Below are positions 44,476 to 54,635 of a stretch of DNA of 64,000 nt, in pieces. The position numbers were made by a program, and so were the translations under genes. Location of the stretch: positions 961,579 through 1,025,578 of the forward strand of contig NC_007955.1 in NCBI RefSeq assembly GCF_000013725.1, read 5' to 3'. This DNA is from Methanococcoides burtonii DSM 6242 (GTDB lineage Archaea > Halobacteriota > Methanosarcinia > Methanosarcinales > Methanosarcinaceae). How positions within the stretch are numbered: position 1 is the stretch's first letter; each line of letters starts with the position of its first letter. The notes beneath the pieces are model-generated. The model had not been told where the DNA came from. It did no database searches and saw only the letters and a list, made by a program, of their open reading frames with translations.

Positions 44476-45333
44476 ATGATGAAAGAACTGAACACAAAGA
44501 AGCAGGATTTAAAAGCTGCGTCCGAAGAGTACAAAGAGAAACGAAATGCATTGAACGCAGAAGCAAGCACTCTAGCAGCGAAGCGCAATGATCTCAACAA
44601 AAGCACAAAAGAACTTATCAATGAAGCACAGGAATACAAGAAGCTTCGTGATGAGAACAATGAGCAGGTAAAAGAGAACAAAGCAAAACGTGACGAGATC
44701 AATGCAAAGGCTAACGAAGTATTCGCAAAAGTCGATGCGCTGCGTGCTGCAAGTAATCTTACAGGTCCATCCATAAAGGATATCCGAAAGGAGATCGACC
44801 GTCTCGAATTCACACAGCAGACAGAAGTACTCACTCCTGCAAAGGAGAAGGATCTTGTCAGCAAAATAACAGAACTTCAGAAACAATATGTTGTCAAGAA
44901 GGACCAGCTCGAGAGCAATACCGAGCTTAAGAACCTGTTAGATGAAGCACAACAGATTCGTGATGAGGCTTCCGAATTCCACAATGTCCTTTCAGAGTAC
45001 GCACAGAAAGCTCAGGAGTATCATGACAAGATGATCTCCACATTCAAAGAAGCTGACAAGATGCGTGCAGAATCTGATGCTGCTCACAAGCAGTTTGTCG
45101 AGTTCCAGGAGAAAGCTGACGAACAGCACAAACTGTTCATTTCAGCACAGAAAGAGATCAGGGATATTGACAAAGAAGTTCGCAAGATGCGGAAAGGAGA
45201 GACCGACGGAAAGAAGGTCGCATCAATGGAAGATGTCAGGAAAGATGCTGCAGAACTATTTGAGAAGTTCAAATCTGGTGAGAAGCTCACCACAGAGAAC
45301 CTTATGACACTGCAGAAGTCCGGCATGCTCTGA
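44476..45333 (+). CDS. Archaeal coiled-coil protein (COG1340-like)
   Basis: A 285-residue, almost wholly helical, highly charged protein. Heptad-like repeats run from residue 1 to about 235 (EYKEKRNALNAEASTLAAKR, EYKKLRDENNEQVKENKAKR). A short conserved segment, TGPSIKDIRKEIDRLEFTQQ, lies near 100, and the C-terminal KSGEKLTTENLMTLQKSGML is typical of this family. There is no signal peptide or membrane helix. Members are found next to serB in methanogens. The function is unknown; a structural or SMC-like scaffold role is only a guess. A GGGAGG site lies 13 bases before the ATG. Confidence 0.8.
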   Translation: MMKELNTKKQDLKAASEEYKEKRNALNAEASTLAAKRNDLNKSTKELINEAQEYKKLRDENNEQVKENKAKRDEINAKANEVFAKVDALRAASNLTGPSIKDIRKEIDRLEFTQQTEVLTPAKEKDLVSKITELQKQYVVKKDQLESNTELKNLLDEAQQIRDEASEFHNVLSEYAQKAQEYHDKMISTFKEADKMRAESDAAHKQFVEFQEKADEQHKLFISAQKEIRDIDKEVRKMRKGETDGKKVASMEDVRKDAAELFEKFKSGEKLTTENLMTLQKSGML

Positions 45334-45356
45334 TCAACAAAAGTAAATTGACTAAT

Positions 45357-45382
45357 GAGGGCTATTTTGCCCTCAATTTTAT
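45357..45382 (+). terminator. Terminator after the coiled-coil gene
   Basis: GAGGGC-TATTTT-GCCCTC is a perfect 6-bp stem followed by AATTTTATT. It lies 24 bases after the stop. No gene is seen from there to 45520. Confidence 0.75.
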
Positions 45383-45520
45383 TATCGACTGTTTTATCCT
45401 TATTTTGCCACGTTTCTGTGATCTAAATTAGCAATTAGCTTGCGATCTCATATATCAAAAATTTAGAATTCGGATCGAGATAAATATAGGCAAGCCGCCC
45501 ATGTCTGCCGATAAGCAATA

Positions 45521-48500
45521 TTAACTACCAAAAAGCTTGCTGAAAAGGTCAATTATACGATCAACAAATCCCTGAAGGAAATTGGAGATCTGCCCCTTGC
45601 CTTCATCAGATACAGTTGAGGAACCATTATCCAAACTTGATGTTCCAGCCATTTGATCAGGGTCGAAAGAGAATGTTCTTGTATCTGGCCCATCAACAGG
45701 AAAATGCCCAACTATTGCAAAAGGAGCCAGAATATCAACACTCGTATCTGTTTCATAATGGACAAAACCATCATCTTTACCAATAATCTTAGTAGGTAAA
45801 GCCACCCATACATCATTATAGTACATCTTCATCGAAATTGAATCCGCCTCAATTCCATTTTCATCGATCCAATCATTCCGTACCTTAAAGCCCACACTGG
45901 AAGATACAATATTCTTTTTTAATCCATAGTTCCCCACCCAGATATTCAGATTCTGATATACCTCACCATCAGGTTTATTCGGAACCAACGTAGAAGTATT
46001 AACAAGCACTTCAATAATGGCTTTGACAGAACCAACATTTGAATCCGCTAACAAGACTACATACTCAATTCGTGCATCTTCACTGAACATGAATGTAGTT
46101 TCAACATCACGGGAAACATATTCAGTAACTACTTCTTTATGATAGATATTTTCAAAATACTCATTGGTCGTACTTCCACCACCACCATTACTGCTACTTC
46201 CGGATCTTTGATTTGATGCCGGTGCAGTTGTACTACTGCTGAGATTGACCCAACTGGAATTTACATTGCCAGAGGTATCAACAGTACGTGTGCTAAGATT
46301 ATATACAGAACTTGAATTCAAACCGACAACAGAATAAGAAGTACCATTGGAACTGGATTGGAAGATGGCATTAAGATAAAGCTCCACATGGGAATTATCG
46401 ACATCTGAAGGGTTTAACCAGCTCCACGTTATCGAACTTTCAGATGAAGACGAACTCAGGCTGGAGACACTCCCCGGTGGTGTGTTATCAACTGTAGTAT
46501 TCATTATAACATAGACACCCGTAGAATTTGTATTACCTGTTGTATCAACCGTATGTGTGCTTAAATTGTAACTAGCGTTAGCGTCAAGGTAGTTAACAAA
46601 AAAGAAGTTACCACTGGTATTACCTAAAAGAGAGTTATTAACATAAACATCAATGGAAGAAAGATCAATATCATTAGGATTTATCCAGCTTAAATTTATC
46701 CAGTGATCTCCGGCTTCAGCTGATAAATTCGTTACACTAAAAGGAGAAGTGATGTCAGGTGTTGTATTGGCAAGAAAAGCACTACTACTTGTATTGGCAT
46801 TATTGAAATCGTCTACTGAATAGACATTGACGCTATAGCTGGCAGATGGATCAAGACCAGATATGAGATAGAAATTATCAGTCACATTAGACAGGAAAGA
46901 GCCATTAATATATACATCAGCATGCGATAGATCAGGATCATCGGGATTTGTCCAAATTAGATTTACCCACCTCTCGCCGGCAGTAAAACTCAGGTCGCTA
47001 ACATCAAGTGGAGGAGTTGTATCAAAAGTTGTGTTTGCAAGAAGAGCATTACCACTTGTATTAGTATTATTGAAAACATCGACCGGATAAACATTGAAAC
47101 TATAATTAGTGGATGGATCAAGACCCGATACGAGATGAGAATTACCAGTCACATTAGACCGGAAAGAACCATTGACATATACATCGGAATGAGATAGATC
47201 AGGATCATCCGGATTTGTCCAGCTTAAATTAATCCACCTCTCACCGGCACTATAGTCTAAGTTACTAACATCAAGTGGCTGAGTTGTGTCAGGAGTTGTA
47301 TTAATTGAACTATTCGACCAGCTTAAATTGATATTATTATAGATGTCGACCGTACGTGTACTGAGTACATACGTGGTGTTAGGAATAAGATCAAGAGCCG
47401 TAAAGGAATTTACAAATATGTTTTCTTGAAAACTACCGTTCAAATAAACTTCGGTGTGTGAGAAATCCCCCTCCGATGGATTGTCCCATGTCCATGTGAT
47501 CCAGCGCTCCCCAACAGTTGCATTTAAGTTGGATACATTTCCCGGTGGAGTGAAATCCGAAAAATTGGCAGAGATAACTACCGCAAAGGGCTGAGGCCCA
47601 TTTGGAACATTAGGAGCACTTACTTTCACATCATAATAACCCACACTTGGTAAGTTAATAGAAACCTGTTCTACAGTATTAATAGAATCAACTGCACCAT
47701 TTCCATATGAAGTCCCATTTGGACCAGTAACTGTAAGATCGAGATCATTTACCAGAGAAGTAGCTGCATAAGCAGTCCCTGGGTAATCAGTCCATACCAA
47801 CGTTACTTTAAGGTCAGATATATCTGAGACAGCATAAGTACGATTCCAGAACTCATTTGTACTTAGACCAGTTGTATTATCAGCATACATCCAGACTTTA
47901 GGATAATCTGGAAAAAGAGACTCCGAAACATTCACTCGACCAAATCCCTGCGCAGAAGAGGCATACCCCAGATCAGTAGCACCGTTTATCAAGGTTGCTT
48001 TTAAAAGTGCACCACTGGGAGTTGTTGATTTGATATCGGTATAATACTGCCTAACAAGAGCAACTGTTCCCGCAGTTAGTGGTGTTGCCATGCTTGTACC
48101 ACTCATGTAAGTGTAATTAGTGTTATAAACGAGTGAAGAAGCAGTGGAATTTATAAATGTACCAGGAGCAACGACGTCTGGTTTTATACGCCCATCCAAG
48201 GTAGGACCACGGCTACTAAAGTCAGCAATTTCATTAATGTTATCTGATGAAGTGCCTTTATACGGTCTGTTATTTTCTGAAGCTCCAACGGTTAATATAT
48301 TTTTAGAACTTGCCTGGTCTGAAACTGTAGTCGCTCCCGAACCACTATTTCCGGCAGAAAAAAGAATAAGGCTTTCTGGATGATCCCACATAAATGTATC
48401 AATTGCTACTGATTTAGGAGAATAGTTTCCAAAGAATTCAGGATATGAATCTGAGGTACCCCAACTGTTAGTATGAATCCTTGCACCATTATCATAAGAT

Positions 48501-49576
48501 TCTTGGAAAAGAATTTCCAAATTTGACGGCGTTAGCAGACGACCATTATTTGCTGTTTGGATCCCTTCATACTGCAATGCCTGAAAAACAAGTTTTGCCC
48601 CTGGTGCTGTTCCGGAATACAAACCTGAAGAACGATTACCATTCCCAAGTACAGAACCAGCAACGTGTGTTCCATGTCCATTCAGATCCTCTGCACCAGA
48701 ATCACCATAATCAGCACTGAGATTGTGAGCTGCTGTCCACCATGCATGTAATGCTACGACCCTCCCTTCAATATCATCATGCATTGTTTCATCGTTAAGG
48801 CCAGTATCTAACCCAGTATCTGCAACCGCAACTATCTGACCACTACCATTCAGACCATGCTTATTGTCAACAGCAGGAACTCCAAGTATTCCTGATGCAA
48901 CATCATTGAAAAGGACTGGATGCACGTATAGATCAACCCAGCTTACACCATTAATAGAAGCAATATCAGCAATCAAGGAACGATCAGTCTTTACCTTGAG
49001 TATGCTTCCACTATTCTCAAGAATTTCACCACCAAGAAGTGTGACCTTATTTGAGATCATTTCATTTTTAGTAGGATCAAAAAGCATTACTATAACGTCT
49101 TCAGATCCGGTCAGCTCAGGCGTTGAAGAAAGAGATGAGCTAATACTATATGATGGCTCGTAAAAACCTACCCATCCCACAGAATCAAGGTCCTCAACTT
49201 TTGTTTTTACGGAAATATTCATTCGTACAATAAAAGCATTGTTTGGAACATAATCAAATATTACAGCTTCAGTATCTACAACATCATGCTTCCATTCTTC
49301 GAGAACAGGTCCTTTGAACTGAACAATATAATAATTCTCTATATTCTGTGATGAGATAGAACTAACAAATATAGAACTAGAAAACTCAGTTTCAGAGATA
49401 CTTCCCGTAGAAAACTGTGAATTTTTAAGCAATATATGAAGATCTTGATCAGAAACCAGATCACCCATTGTGAGGGATGATTCAGAGGGTTGCGACAATG
49501 CAATGATAGATAATGAAAATATCGAGAATACCAAGACTAAAATGATGGATAGAACGGATATTTTAAAATTGGACAT
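45521..49576 (-). CDS. Large secreted subtilisin-like protease with FnIII repeats
   Basis: A protein of about 1351 residues. The signal peptide is MSNFKISVLSIILVLVFSIF with cleavage after the following helix. A propeptide-like region covers 40-210. The S8 catalytic domain has Asp in VAVADTGLDTG, His in NGHGTHVAGSVLG and Ser in MSGTSMATPLTAG. A P-domain-like part (VTLVWTDYPGTAY) and five fibronectin-III-like repeats follow, each with GERWINLSWTNPDDPDLSH or a variant. A PGF-pre-PGF-like domain (YFENIYHKEVVTEYVSRDVE, then SVGFKVRNDWIDENGIEADS) comes near the end. The tail FVDRIIDLFSKLFGS has no long helix. I choose ATG at 49576; the upstream start at 49651 adds 25 non-signal residues. Confidence 0.9.
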   Translation of the reverse strand: MSNFKISVLSIILVLVFSIFSLSIIALSQPSESSLTMGDLVSDQDLHILLKNSQFSTGSISETEFSSSIFVSSISSQNIENYYIVQFKGPVLEEWKHDVVDTEAVIFDYVPNNAFIVRMNISVKTKVEDLDSVGWVGFYEPSYSISSSLSSTPELTGSEDVIVMLFDPTKNEMISNKVTLLGGEILENSGSILKVKTDRSLIADIASINGVSWVDLYVHPVLFNDVASGILGVPAVDNKHGLNGSGQIVAVADTGLDTGLNDETMHDDIEGRVVALHAWWTAAHNLSADYGDSGAEDLNGHGTHVAGSVLGNGNRSSGLYSGTAPGAKLVFQALQYEGIQTANNGRLLTPSNLEILFQESYDNGARIHTNSWGTSDSYPEFFGNYSPKSVAIDTFMWDHPESLILFSAGNSGSGATTVSDQASSKNILTVGASENNRPYKGTSSDNINEIADFSSRGPTLDGRIKPDVVAPGTFINSTASSLVYNTNYTYMSGTSMATPLTAGTVALVRQYYTDIKSTTPSGALLKATLINGATDLGYASSAQGFGRVNVSESLFPDYPKVWMYADNTTGLSTNEFWNRTYAVSDISDLKVTLVWTDYPGTAYAATSLVNDLDLTVTGPNGTSYGNGAVDSINTVEQVSINLPSVGYYDVKVSAPNVPNGPQPFAVVISANFSDFTPPGNVSNLNATVGERWITWTWDNPSEGDFSHTEVYLNGSFQENIFVNSFTALDLIPNTTYVLSTRTVDIYNNINLSWSNSSINTTPDTTQPLDVSNLDYSAGERWINLSWTNPDDPDLSHSDVYVNGSFRSNVTGNSHLVSGLDPSTNYSFNVYPVDVFNNTNTSGNALLANTTFDTTPPLDVSDLSFTAGERWVNLIWTNPDDPDLSHADVYINGSFLSNVTDNFYLISGLDPSASYSVNVYSVDDFNNANTSSSAFLANTTPDITSPFSVTNLSAEAGDHWINLSWINPNDIDLSSIDVYVNNSLLGNTSGNFFFVNYLDANASYNLSTHTVDTTGNTNSTGVYVIMNTTVDNTPPGSVSSLSSSSSESSITWSWLNPSDVDNSHVELYLNAIFQSSSNGTSYSVVGLNSSSVYNLSTRTVDTSGNVNSSWVNLSSSTTAPASNQRSGSSSNGGGGSTTNEYFENIYHKEVVTEYVSRDVETTFMFSEDARIEYVVLLADSNVGSVKAIIEVLVNTSTLVPNKPDGEVYQNLNIWVGNYGLKKNIVSSSVGFKVRNDWIDENGIEADSISMKMYYNDVWVALPTKIIGKDDGFVHYETDTSVDILAPFAIVGHFPVDGPDTRTFSFDPDQMAGTSSLDNGSSTVSDEGKGQISNFLQGFVDRIIDLFSKLFGS

Positions 49577-49764
49577 TGACCTATTCCTCTTACAAGCAAA
49601 GTGTGAAACAACTGTTGATGACTGTGAGATAAATTGATTGTGAAATAACATATATATTTAATTATATAAATATATAAGTAACCCATATTTATTAAAATAT
49701 ATGAAATATAATATAAAAATCAAAAAAAGAAGGAGAAAGCAAACATAAAATAAACACAAGATAA

Positions 49765-50910
49765 TCAATCAAAATTATGCACTTTCCTGAACTCAGGGTC
49801 CCTCATTAGACAGATACCCCCATTATAAGTAGAATCTTTGCGGATCTTTCGCCAGACATCAGCAATTTTGTTCTGATCGATATTACCAAACGATAAAGGC
49901 AGACATGCACATGGGAAAATATCCCCCTCAGGTGTAATATGCAACCATTTTCGACCTGCAAAACAACCCATTTTCTTAAGGACATGCGGAATAGGGAACA
50001 GTTTTGGACCATCCATTCTTTCAGCTTTTTCTACAAAATAATCAAATTTCTTATGATCTTCTGAGGTCATCAGGCCATCCGAACGGTCCATCCACCTTCC
50101 AGTAGGAACTATCTCGAAGAACGAGATTTCATGTACATCCAGTTCAGTTGCCAGAGTGTAGAAATCATCCAGTTCATCAATGTTGTCAGGAGAGATAACA
50201 ACATACATGTTTACAAGCAACCCGGATTTCAGCGAGTTCTTTATCCCTTCAATGGCAGAGTTGAAAACACCCAAACGGCCACGCATTGAATCATGACCTG
50301 CTTCATTTGCACTGTCAAGACTGACGCTGATCATATCAAGACCGGCTTCCTTTAGGGACATTGCTTTCTCAAGCGTTAGCCCGACACCTGATGTGAACAT
50401 ACCCGTGAGTGCCCTGTCCCGGTCCACATATTCGATGAGCTCTTCGAGACCATCATAGGTCAGCGGTTCACCACCATCAAAGACAATGAAGGTTGAACCC
50501 AAGTCAAGAACCTGATCAATGACGTTCTTTACTGTTTCAACAGGTAAAGTGGCTTTGTTCTTCGTATCAGGGAGAGCACAATGGAGACATTTATTGGGAC
50601 ATTCCTCCGTTATTGAAATGGTCACCTGCTCAGGAAGCATTTTCCCCCTTATATATCCCATCTGGCTTGACACAAGCCGATCAAAGGCTTTGCTTGGAAT
50701 AGGAGGCATCCATGTGGAGAAGATGAGTTCAGCCTCTTTTATAACTGCAGGCTTTTTACCATCGAATAGGTCCATCATATTGGAAGTAAGCGGTTTTATA
50801 GCCCTTGATGCAACCCCTGAAGTGTGCATTTTTACAAGACCTTTATCTACTGTTGCATAGACCTTAAAGAACGGGTTCTTGTAGAAATAATACCTTTTAT
50901 CAGAAGTCAT
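49765..50910 (-). CDS. Radical SAM protein with C-terminal cysteine motif
   Basis: A 381-residue radical SAM enzyme. The cluster motif CPNKCLHCAL (CxxxCxxC) lies near residue 108, followed by FIVFDGGEPLTYDGLEELIE (the GGEP motif). A SPASM-like end has GCFAGRKWLHITPEGDIFPC and CACLPLSFGN, with cysteines for auxiliary clusters. The first 90 residues are an extra domain. It starts just after the FAD-dependent reductase stop (four bases between), so the three genes 53029 to 49765 form an operon with the UbiA gene. A role in making or modifying a prenylated redox cofactor is possible, but the substrate is unknown. Confidence 0.85.
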   Translation of the reverse strand: MTSDKRYYFYKNPFFKVYATVDKGLVKMHTSGVASRAIKPLTSNMMDLFDGKKPAVIKEAELIFSTWMPPIPSKAFDRLVSSQMGYIRGKMLPEQVTISITEECPNKCLHCALPDTKNKATLPVETVKNVIDQVLDLGSTFIVFDGGEPLTYDGLEELIEYVDRDRALTGMFTSGVGLTLEKAMSLKEAGLDMISVSLDSANEAGHDSMRGRLGVFNSAIEGIKNSLKSGLLVNMYVVISPDNIDELDDFYTLATELDVHEISFFEIVPTGRWMDRSDGLMTSEDHKKFDYFVEKAERMDGPKLFPIPHVLKKMGCFAGRKWLHITPEGDIFPCACLPLSFGNIDQNKIADVWRKIRKDSTYNGGICLMRDPEFRKVHNFD

Positions 50911-50914
50911 AAGT

Positions 50915-52072
50915 TTACTTGCTCCTAAAAAGTGCCTTATAAGAAAGGAAGGAATGAGGGTCTTTTTTCAACATGAAAAGTCCAAGTTGCATACACTTGT
51001 GTGTAGAATTACCTGAAAGGAAGGAAAAGTCCTCATCTTCAAATGTTTTCATTAACCTATCGATCTCGCGATCCTCCATCTTGCGAAGGGTCTCAAGACC
51101 TATACGACCAAGAATGTATTCAGCCCTGTATTCAGTGTTCCACTTACTCCGATATTCAGAAAGGACCTTAGCCGAAACATCGCCTTTAGCAATGGCATCA
51201 GCGGCAACATCACCACACATCTGACCGGCATGCATACTATAGCCAATACCGGACTGGCCTGCAGCCCCCCCCACGAGCATAACACCATCAGTATGCATCT
51301 GTTTTGGCATTGTGACGATGGGATCTCCACCAACTGCCCTTTCATGGATCACAAGATCATCTATGCCTTTAATTTTCTTGAATTTATCCACCCACCTATC
51401 AAAGAATGAAGTTACATCTTTTCCATTTCTTCTAACATAGACCCCGAGAGTAGCAAGGTCCTTGCCACATGGAGAATATGTTGATTTCCAGCCAGGGCAG
51501 TGATTGCCAACATAATATTCGAACATATCCGGCTCGCCTATACCATCTGCCTCTACGAACGCTTCCATTGCCCATGCGATATCGTTAGAATACTTCATAG
51601 GCTGAAGCCCGAGAAGACCTGCAAGCTTTGAGTTTATACCATCTGAGACGATGACCATCTTACAGGTAAGCACCCCATCGTCCGTACTGAGCGACATCCC
51701 ATTGCTGTTCCTTAAGATGTTATGTACATCGACACCCATACGCATCTCAACACCGGAATCTTGGGTCTGTTTGGCATAGAACTCATCGAATTTAAGACGA
51801 TCAAGGAAATAAGCAGGAGCTTCTATGGCAACCCTGCCACCAGATGGTGCTATCAAATATGCTCCATTCATATTCTTAAGAACATAGCTCTGGTCCACCG
51901 TTTCGCCTGCCCTGTCGAACATTCCTTTGAAGAAAGTATTCGCGGGGTGTGTGGGATGGCCGATAATCTCTTTTTTATCAAGAAGAAGAACCTTCACACC
52001 TTTTCTGGAAGCATTACGTGCAGCCATAAGTCCTGCAGGAGATGCACCGATCACAATAACATCAGCATCCAT
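50915..52072 (-). CDS. Geranylgeranyl reductase-family FAD-dependent oxidoreductase
   Basis: A 385-residue flavoprotein. The FAD-binding N terminus is VIVIGASPAGLMAARNASRK. CKMVIVSDGINSKLAGLLGL (the second dinucleotide region) follows near 145. The end of the FAD domain is MLVGGAAGQSGIGYSMHAGQ near 275. The family reduces prenyl double bonds in archaeal lipids and quinone-like cofactors. The gene lies between a UbiA prenyltransferase and a radical SAM gene, so reduction of a prenyl tail attached by UbiA is likely. GGAGG precedes the ATG. Archaeal membrane-lipid GGR is an alternative, but the gene context argues for a cofactor role. Confidence 0.85.
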   Translation of the reverse strand: MDADVIVIGASPAGLMAARNASRKGVKVLLLDKKEIIGHPTHPANTFFKGMFDRAGETVDQSYVLKNMNGAYLIAPSGGRVAIEAPAYFLDRLKFDEFYAKQTQDSGVEMRMGVDVHNILRNSNGMSLSTDDGVLTCKMVIVSDGINSKLAGLLGLQPMKYSNDIAWAMEAFVEADGIGEPDMFEYYVGNHCPGWKSTYSPCGKDLATLGVYVRRNGKDVTSFFDRWVDKFKKIKGIDDLVIHERAVGGDPIVTMPKQMHTDGVMLVGGAAGQSGIGYSMHAGQMCGDVAADAIAKGDVSAKVLSEYRSKWNTEYRAEYILGRIGLETLRKMEDREIDRLMKTFEDEDFSFLSGNSTHKCMQLGLFMLKKDPHSFLSYKALFRSK

Positions 52073-52087
52073 TTCTATTACCTCCGA

Positions 52088-53029
52088 TCACCAAAGAATT
52101 CCTGCATAGGAAGAAATACCAATCGAAAGGATCACATCAAGAATTAGTGAACCAAACATTACACCCCTATACCGAGAACCTTGAAGAAACAACTTACCTC
52201 CACGCTCAGGAAGAGGATTTTTTACAAAATAAAGTGCTTTTGATAGCATCCATATGCCCGAAAGTATGGCACCTGTAAAGAAGACAGGGCCAAGTTTTGC
52301 GGTTATACCAATGGCCATTGATGCGAGGATACCAATTACCCAGCATGCAAGAATGAATTTGGATGTCAGGGGTACCCCAAATGTCACCGGGAATGTGGGC
52401 GCACCTTTTGCACGGTCACCTTCAACATCCCTGCATACTCCAGAAAGGGTGAAGCCCCAATCAGCAACACACATCATAATAAAGAAGAATATTGCCGGCA
52501 ATGGCAATATTACACCATCATTCCCCCTGAGTATGCCCGCAGGGTCGAAAGCAAGCCAGATGCCGACCGGAACAAGCCCATAAGCTATTCCCACGGGTAT
52601 GAAGCTTAAAAAGGTCATCCGCTTTGCAAACATTGAATATATGCTAATGGTCACTACTGCGATGACAAGTATGAACAGGGATTCAGGATTCAGATAGAAT
52701 GCTGCCACTGCTGCTACGAAGAAAAGGATGAGTGAATAAGTCAATCCATTTTTCCGGGATAGCGTTTCAGATGCCAGCGGCCTGTCAGGTAGGTTTATCT
52801 TATCGATATCCACATCACAGCAATCATTGTACACATAGGAACTTGTGATGGCAGCATATCCACCTATGACAGCAATTATGAAGGGAATGAGCGGAGGAAG
52901 TGCAGATGTGGCAAGATAAGATGCCAGCAGTGCACTCGATGCCGGAAGGGCAAAGTCCATATCCGCTATCTCCGGCCTTAGCAGTTCTAAGTAGGGGTTG
53001 CGCGTTTTTGATCCTGTTGTAGATACCAA
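52088..53029 (-). CDS. UbiA-family prenyltransferase
   Basis: An integral-membrane protein of about 313 residues with eight or nine helices. The two Asp-rich motifs are YNDCCDVDIDKINLPDRPLA near residue 75 and GVCRDVEGDRAKGAPTFPVT near 200. They bind the polyprenyl diphosphate through Mg. UbiA enzymes attach prenyl chains to aromatic or head-group acceptors (quinones, hemes, archaeal lipids). In methanogens with methanophenazine an aromatic acceptor is possible. The start is TTG at 53029 with GGTGATT upstream; the TTG/GTG pair at 53041 falls in or before that site. Confidence 0.88.
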   Translation of the reverse strand: MVSTTGSKTRNPYLELLRPEIADMDFALPASSALLASYLATSALPPLIPFIIAVIGGYAAITSSYVYNDCCDVDIDKINLPDRPLASETLSRKNGLTYSLILFFVAAVAAFYLNPESLFILVIAVVTISIYSMFAKRMTFLSFIPVGIAYGLVPVGIWLAFDPAGILRGNDGVILPLPAIFFFIMMCVADWGFTLSGVCRDVEGDRAKGAPTFPVTFGVPLTSKFILACWVIGILASMAIGITAKLGPVFFTGAILSGIWMLSKALYFVKNPLPERGGKLFLQGSRYRGVMFGSLILDVILSIGISSYAGILW

Positions 53030-53083
53030 ATGAATCACCAATGATGAGATCTTTAATTATCGTTTTTAATGAACATCAATGAG

Positions 53084-54535
53084 TTACTCTTTGACATCCG
53101 CGATCTTTTCCAGTTTTTCAAATAGAGGATGTTCAAGCTCTTTTCCCTTTATGAAAGTAAACTCTGCATCGGGATTCAATTCGATGAGCCTTATAGTATT
53201 TTCAAGGGCCTTGCCCAACGATTCAATATCGGTGTCTTCGATAACTTCCGCATTGAAAGGATATACCTCAGAAAGTTCAGCAGGGAATGTACCGAATGGT
53301 GGTTTGAACATAAGGTCATTGTCAGATTCAGGATAGGTCCTCATTGAGAACGGTCTGATCACAGCAGTGCCTTTTATGGTGAAGCGCTCAAGCCTTTTGG
53401 AGAACCTTAAGACTTCCGGCCTTTGTGATGATTCAGGTCCACAGTAGAAGAACGTGGATTTGGAGGCAGGGTCGTATTTCTCGATCCAGTCAGAATATGA
53501 GTACATCCGTTTCAATGCTTCAAGCATTCTTGGGTGACTGCGACATCTCATTTCCACAAGTTCCAGCAGGTTGCCTTCTTTTATAGATTGCTTTATGAGG
53601 CGAATTTCCTCAAATGTCACATAGAGGTTGTGCCTTGCCAGAAGATCACTGCAATTATCGGCTTTTTTAACCTCTTCTGCTGTGTGTGAGACGCATATTG
53701 GGCAGGAACATGGAAGATAGCTTAGGTTATCAATATGATAGGTCCCTTTGGAAGTAATGTATCGCCTGTCCTTTGCATAGAGTGCATAAGCTGCGGAATC
53801 AAAAAGATCGCAACCTAGTGCCACTGCCAGAGCAAACATCATTGGGTGACCGGCACCAAACAGATGAACGGGTACGGTGGGGTCAAGGCCCTTTTTAGAT
53901 GAGACGATAACGTCAACAAGCTCTGCATAGCGATAGGATTCCATCAAAGGAACGACTGCACCAAGTGGATATACATCGAATTTGTGTTCACTAATAGTGC
54001 TGGCACATTTTTCACGTAGGTCAGTATATGTGGAACCCTGAACAGGGCCTGCAAGAAGCATCTCGTCATTTACCATACTGCGTGCTTCGATGAGACGTTC
54101 AATGGTGGTTTCCATTTCGGATTCCGCACGTGACCTAGGTACGTCTGGAGGGGTAGGTATGTCAAGAGGAACTCCAACATCAGATCCAATCGTTTTTTGG
54201 AACTCAATTATCTGTTCATTGGTTACCTCTATGTCACCATAGACCGAAAGCTGGAAAGAACCGGAGTCGGTCATTATAGGGCCATCAAAATCAAGAAGTG
54301 AATGAAGACCGTCCTTAAGGGCTTTTTCCCGAAGCTTGTCCCTGCGTGATATGATGTAGGAATTCGTTATTAACATCTGGGCACCGAAGTCCCTCATTTC
54401 AGAAGGTTTTATGACCTGAAGGTTCGGGTTTATTACAGGCATGACGGTGGGGGTTTCCACAGTTCCGTGTGGTGTTCTTAGTTTCCCAATGCGTCCTGCT
54501 GCATCTTTGTGGGTAATCTCGAATATTGATGACAT
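53084..54535 (-). CDS. tgtA: Archaeosine tRNA-guanine(15) transglycosylase
   Basis: A 483-residue ArcTGT that swaps guanine 15 of tRNA for preQ0, the first tRNA step to archaeosine. The N terminus is GRIGKLRTPHGTVETPTVMP. The nucleophile Asp lies in IMTDSGSFQLSVYGDIEVTN near 95, with further conserved LFGAGHPMMFALAVALGCDL near 230. The zinc site is CSCPICVSHTAEEV near 278 with a His in RHNLYVTFEE. The C-terminal PUA part of long ArcTGTs is missing, as in enzymes with a separate subunit. A TATA-like AAATATATAAC 30-40 bases upstream and no ribosome binding site suggest a leaderless mRNA. Confidence 0.93.
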   Translation of the reverse strand: MSSIFEITHKDAAGRIGKLRTPHGTVETPTVMPVINPNLQVIKPSEMRDFGAQMLITNSYIISRRDKLREKALKDGLHSLLDFDGPIMTDSGSFQLSVYGDIEVTNEQIIEFQKTIGSDVGVPLDIPTPPDVPRSRAESEMETTIERLIEARSMVNDEMLLAGPVQGSTYTDLREKCASTISEHKFDVYPLGAVVPLMESYRYAELVDVIVSSKKGLDPTVPVHLFGAGHPMMFALAVALGCDLFDSAAYALYAKDRRYITSKGTYHIDNLSYLPCSCPICVSHTAEEVKKADNCSDLLARHNLYVTFEEIRLIKQSIKEGNLLELVEMRCRSHPRMLEALKRMYSYSDWIEKYDPASKSTFFYCGPESSQRPEVLRFSKRLERFTIKGTAVIRPFSMRTYPESDNDLMFKPPFGTFPAELSEVYPFNAEVIEDTDIESLGKALENTIRLIELNPDAEFTFIKGKELEHPLFEKLEKIADVKE

Positions 54536-54635
54536 TTGAGCATTAGATATTGGCTGATGTTATATATTTGTATTTCATCACTTTTTAGATAAAATTTGCC
54601 AGTATCTAATTAAAGCTCGTTACGTTCAATAGATT

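Noticed and set aside
44370-44886. Minus-strand frames opposite the coiled-coil and serB genes
   Set aside because: They are mirror frames of a repetitive, Lys/Glu-rich coding region, with no start signals.
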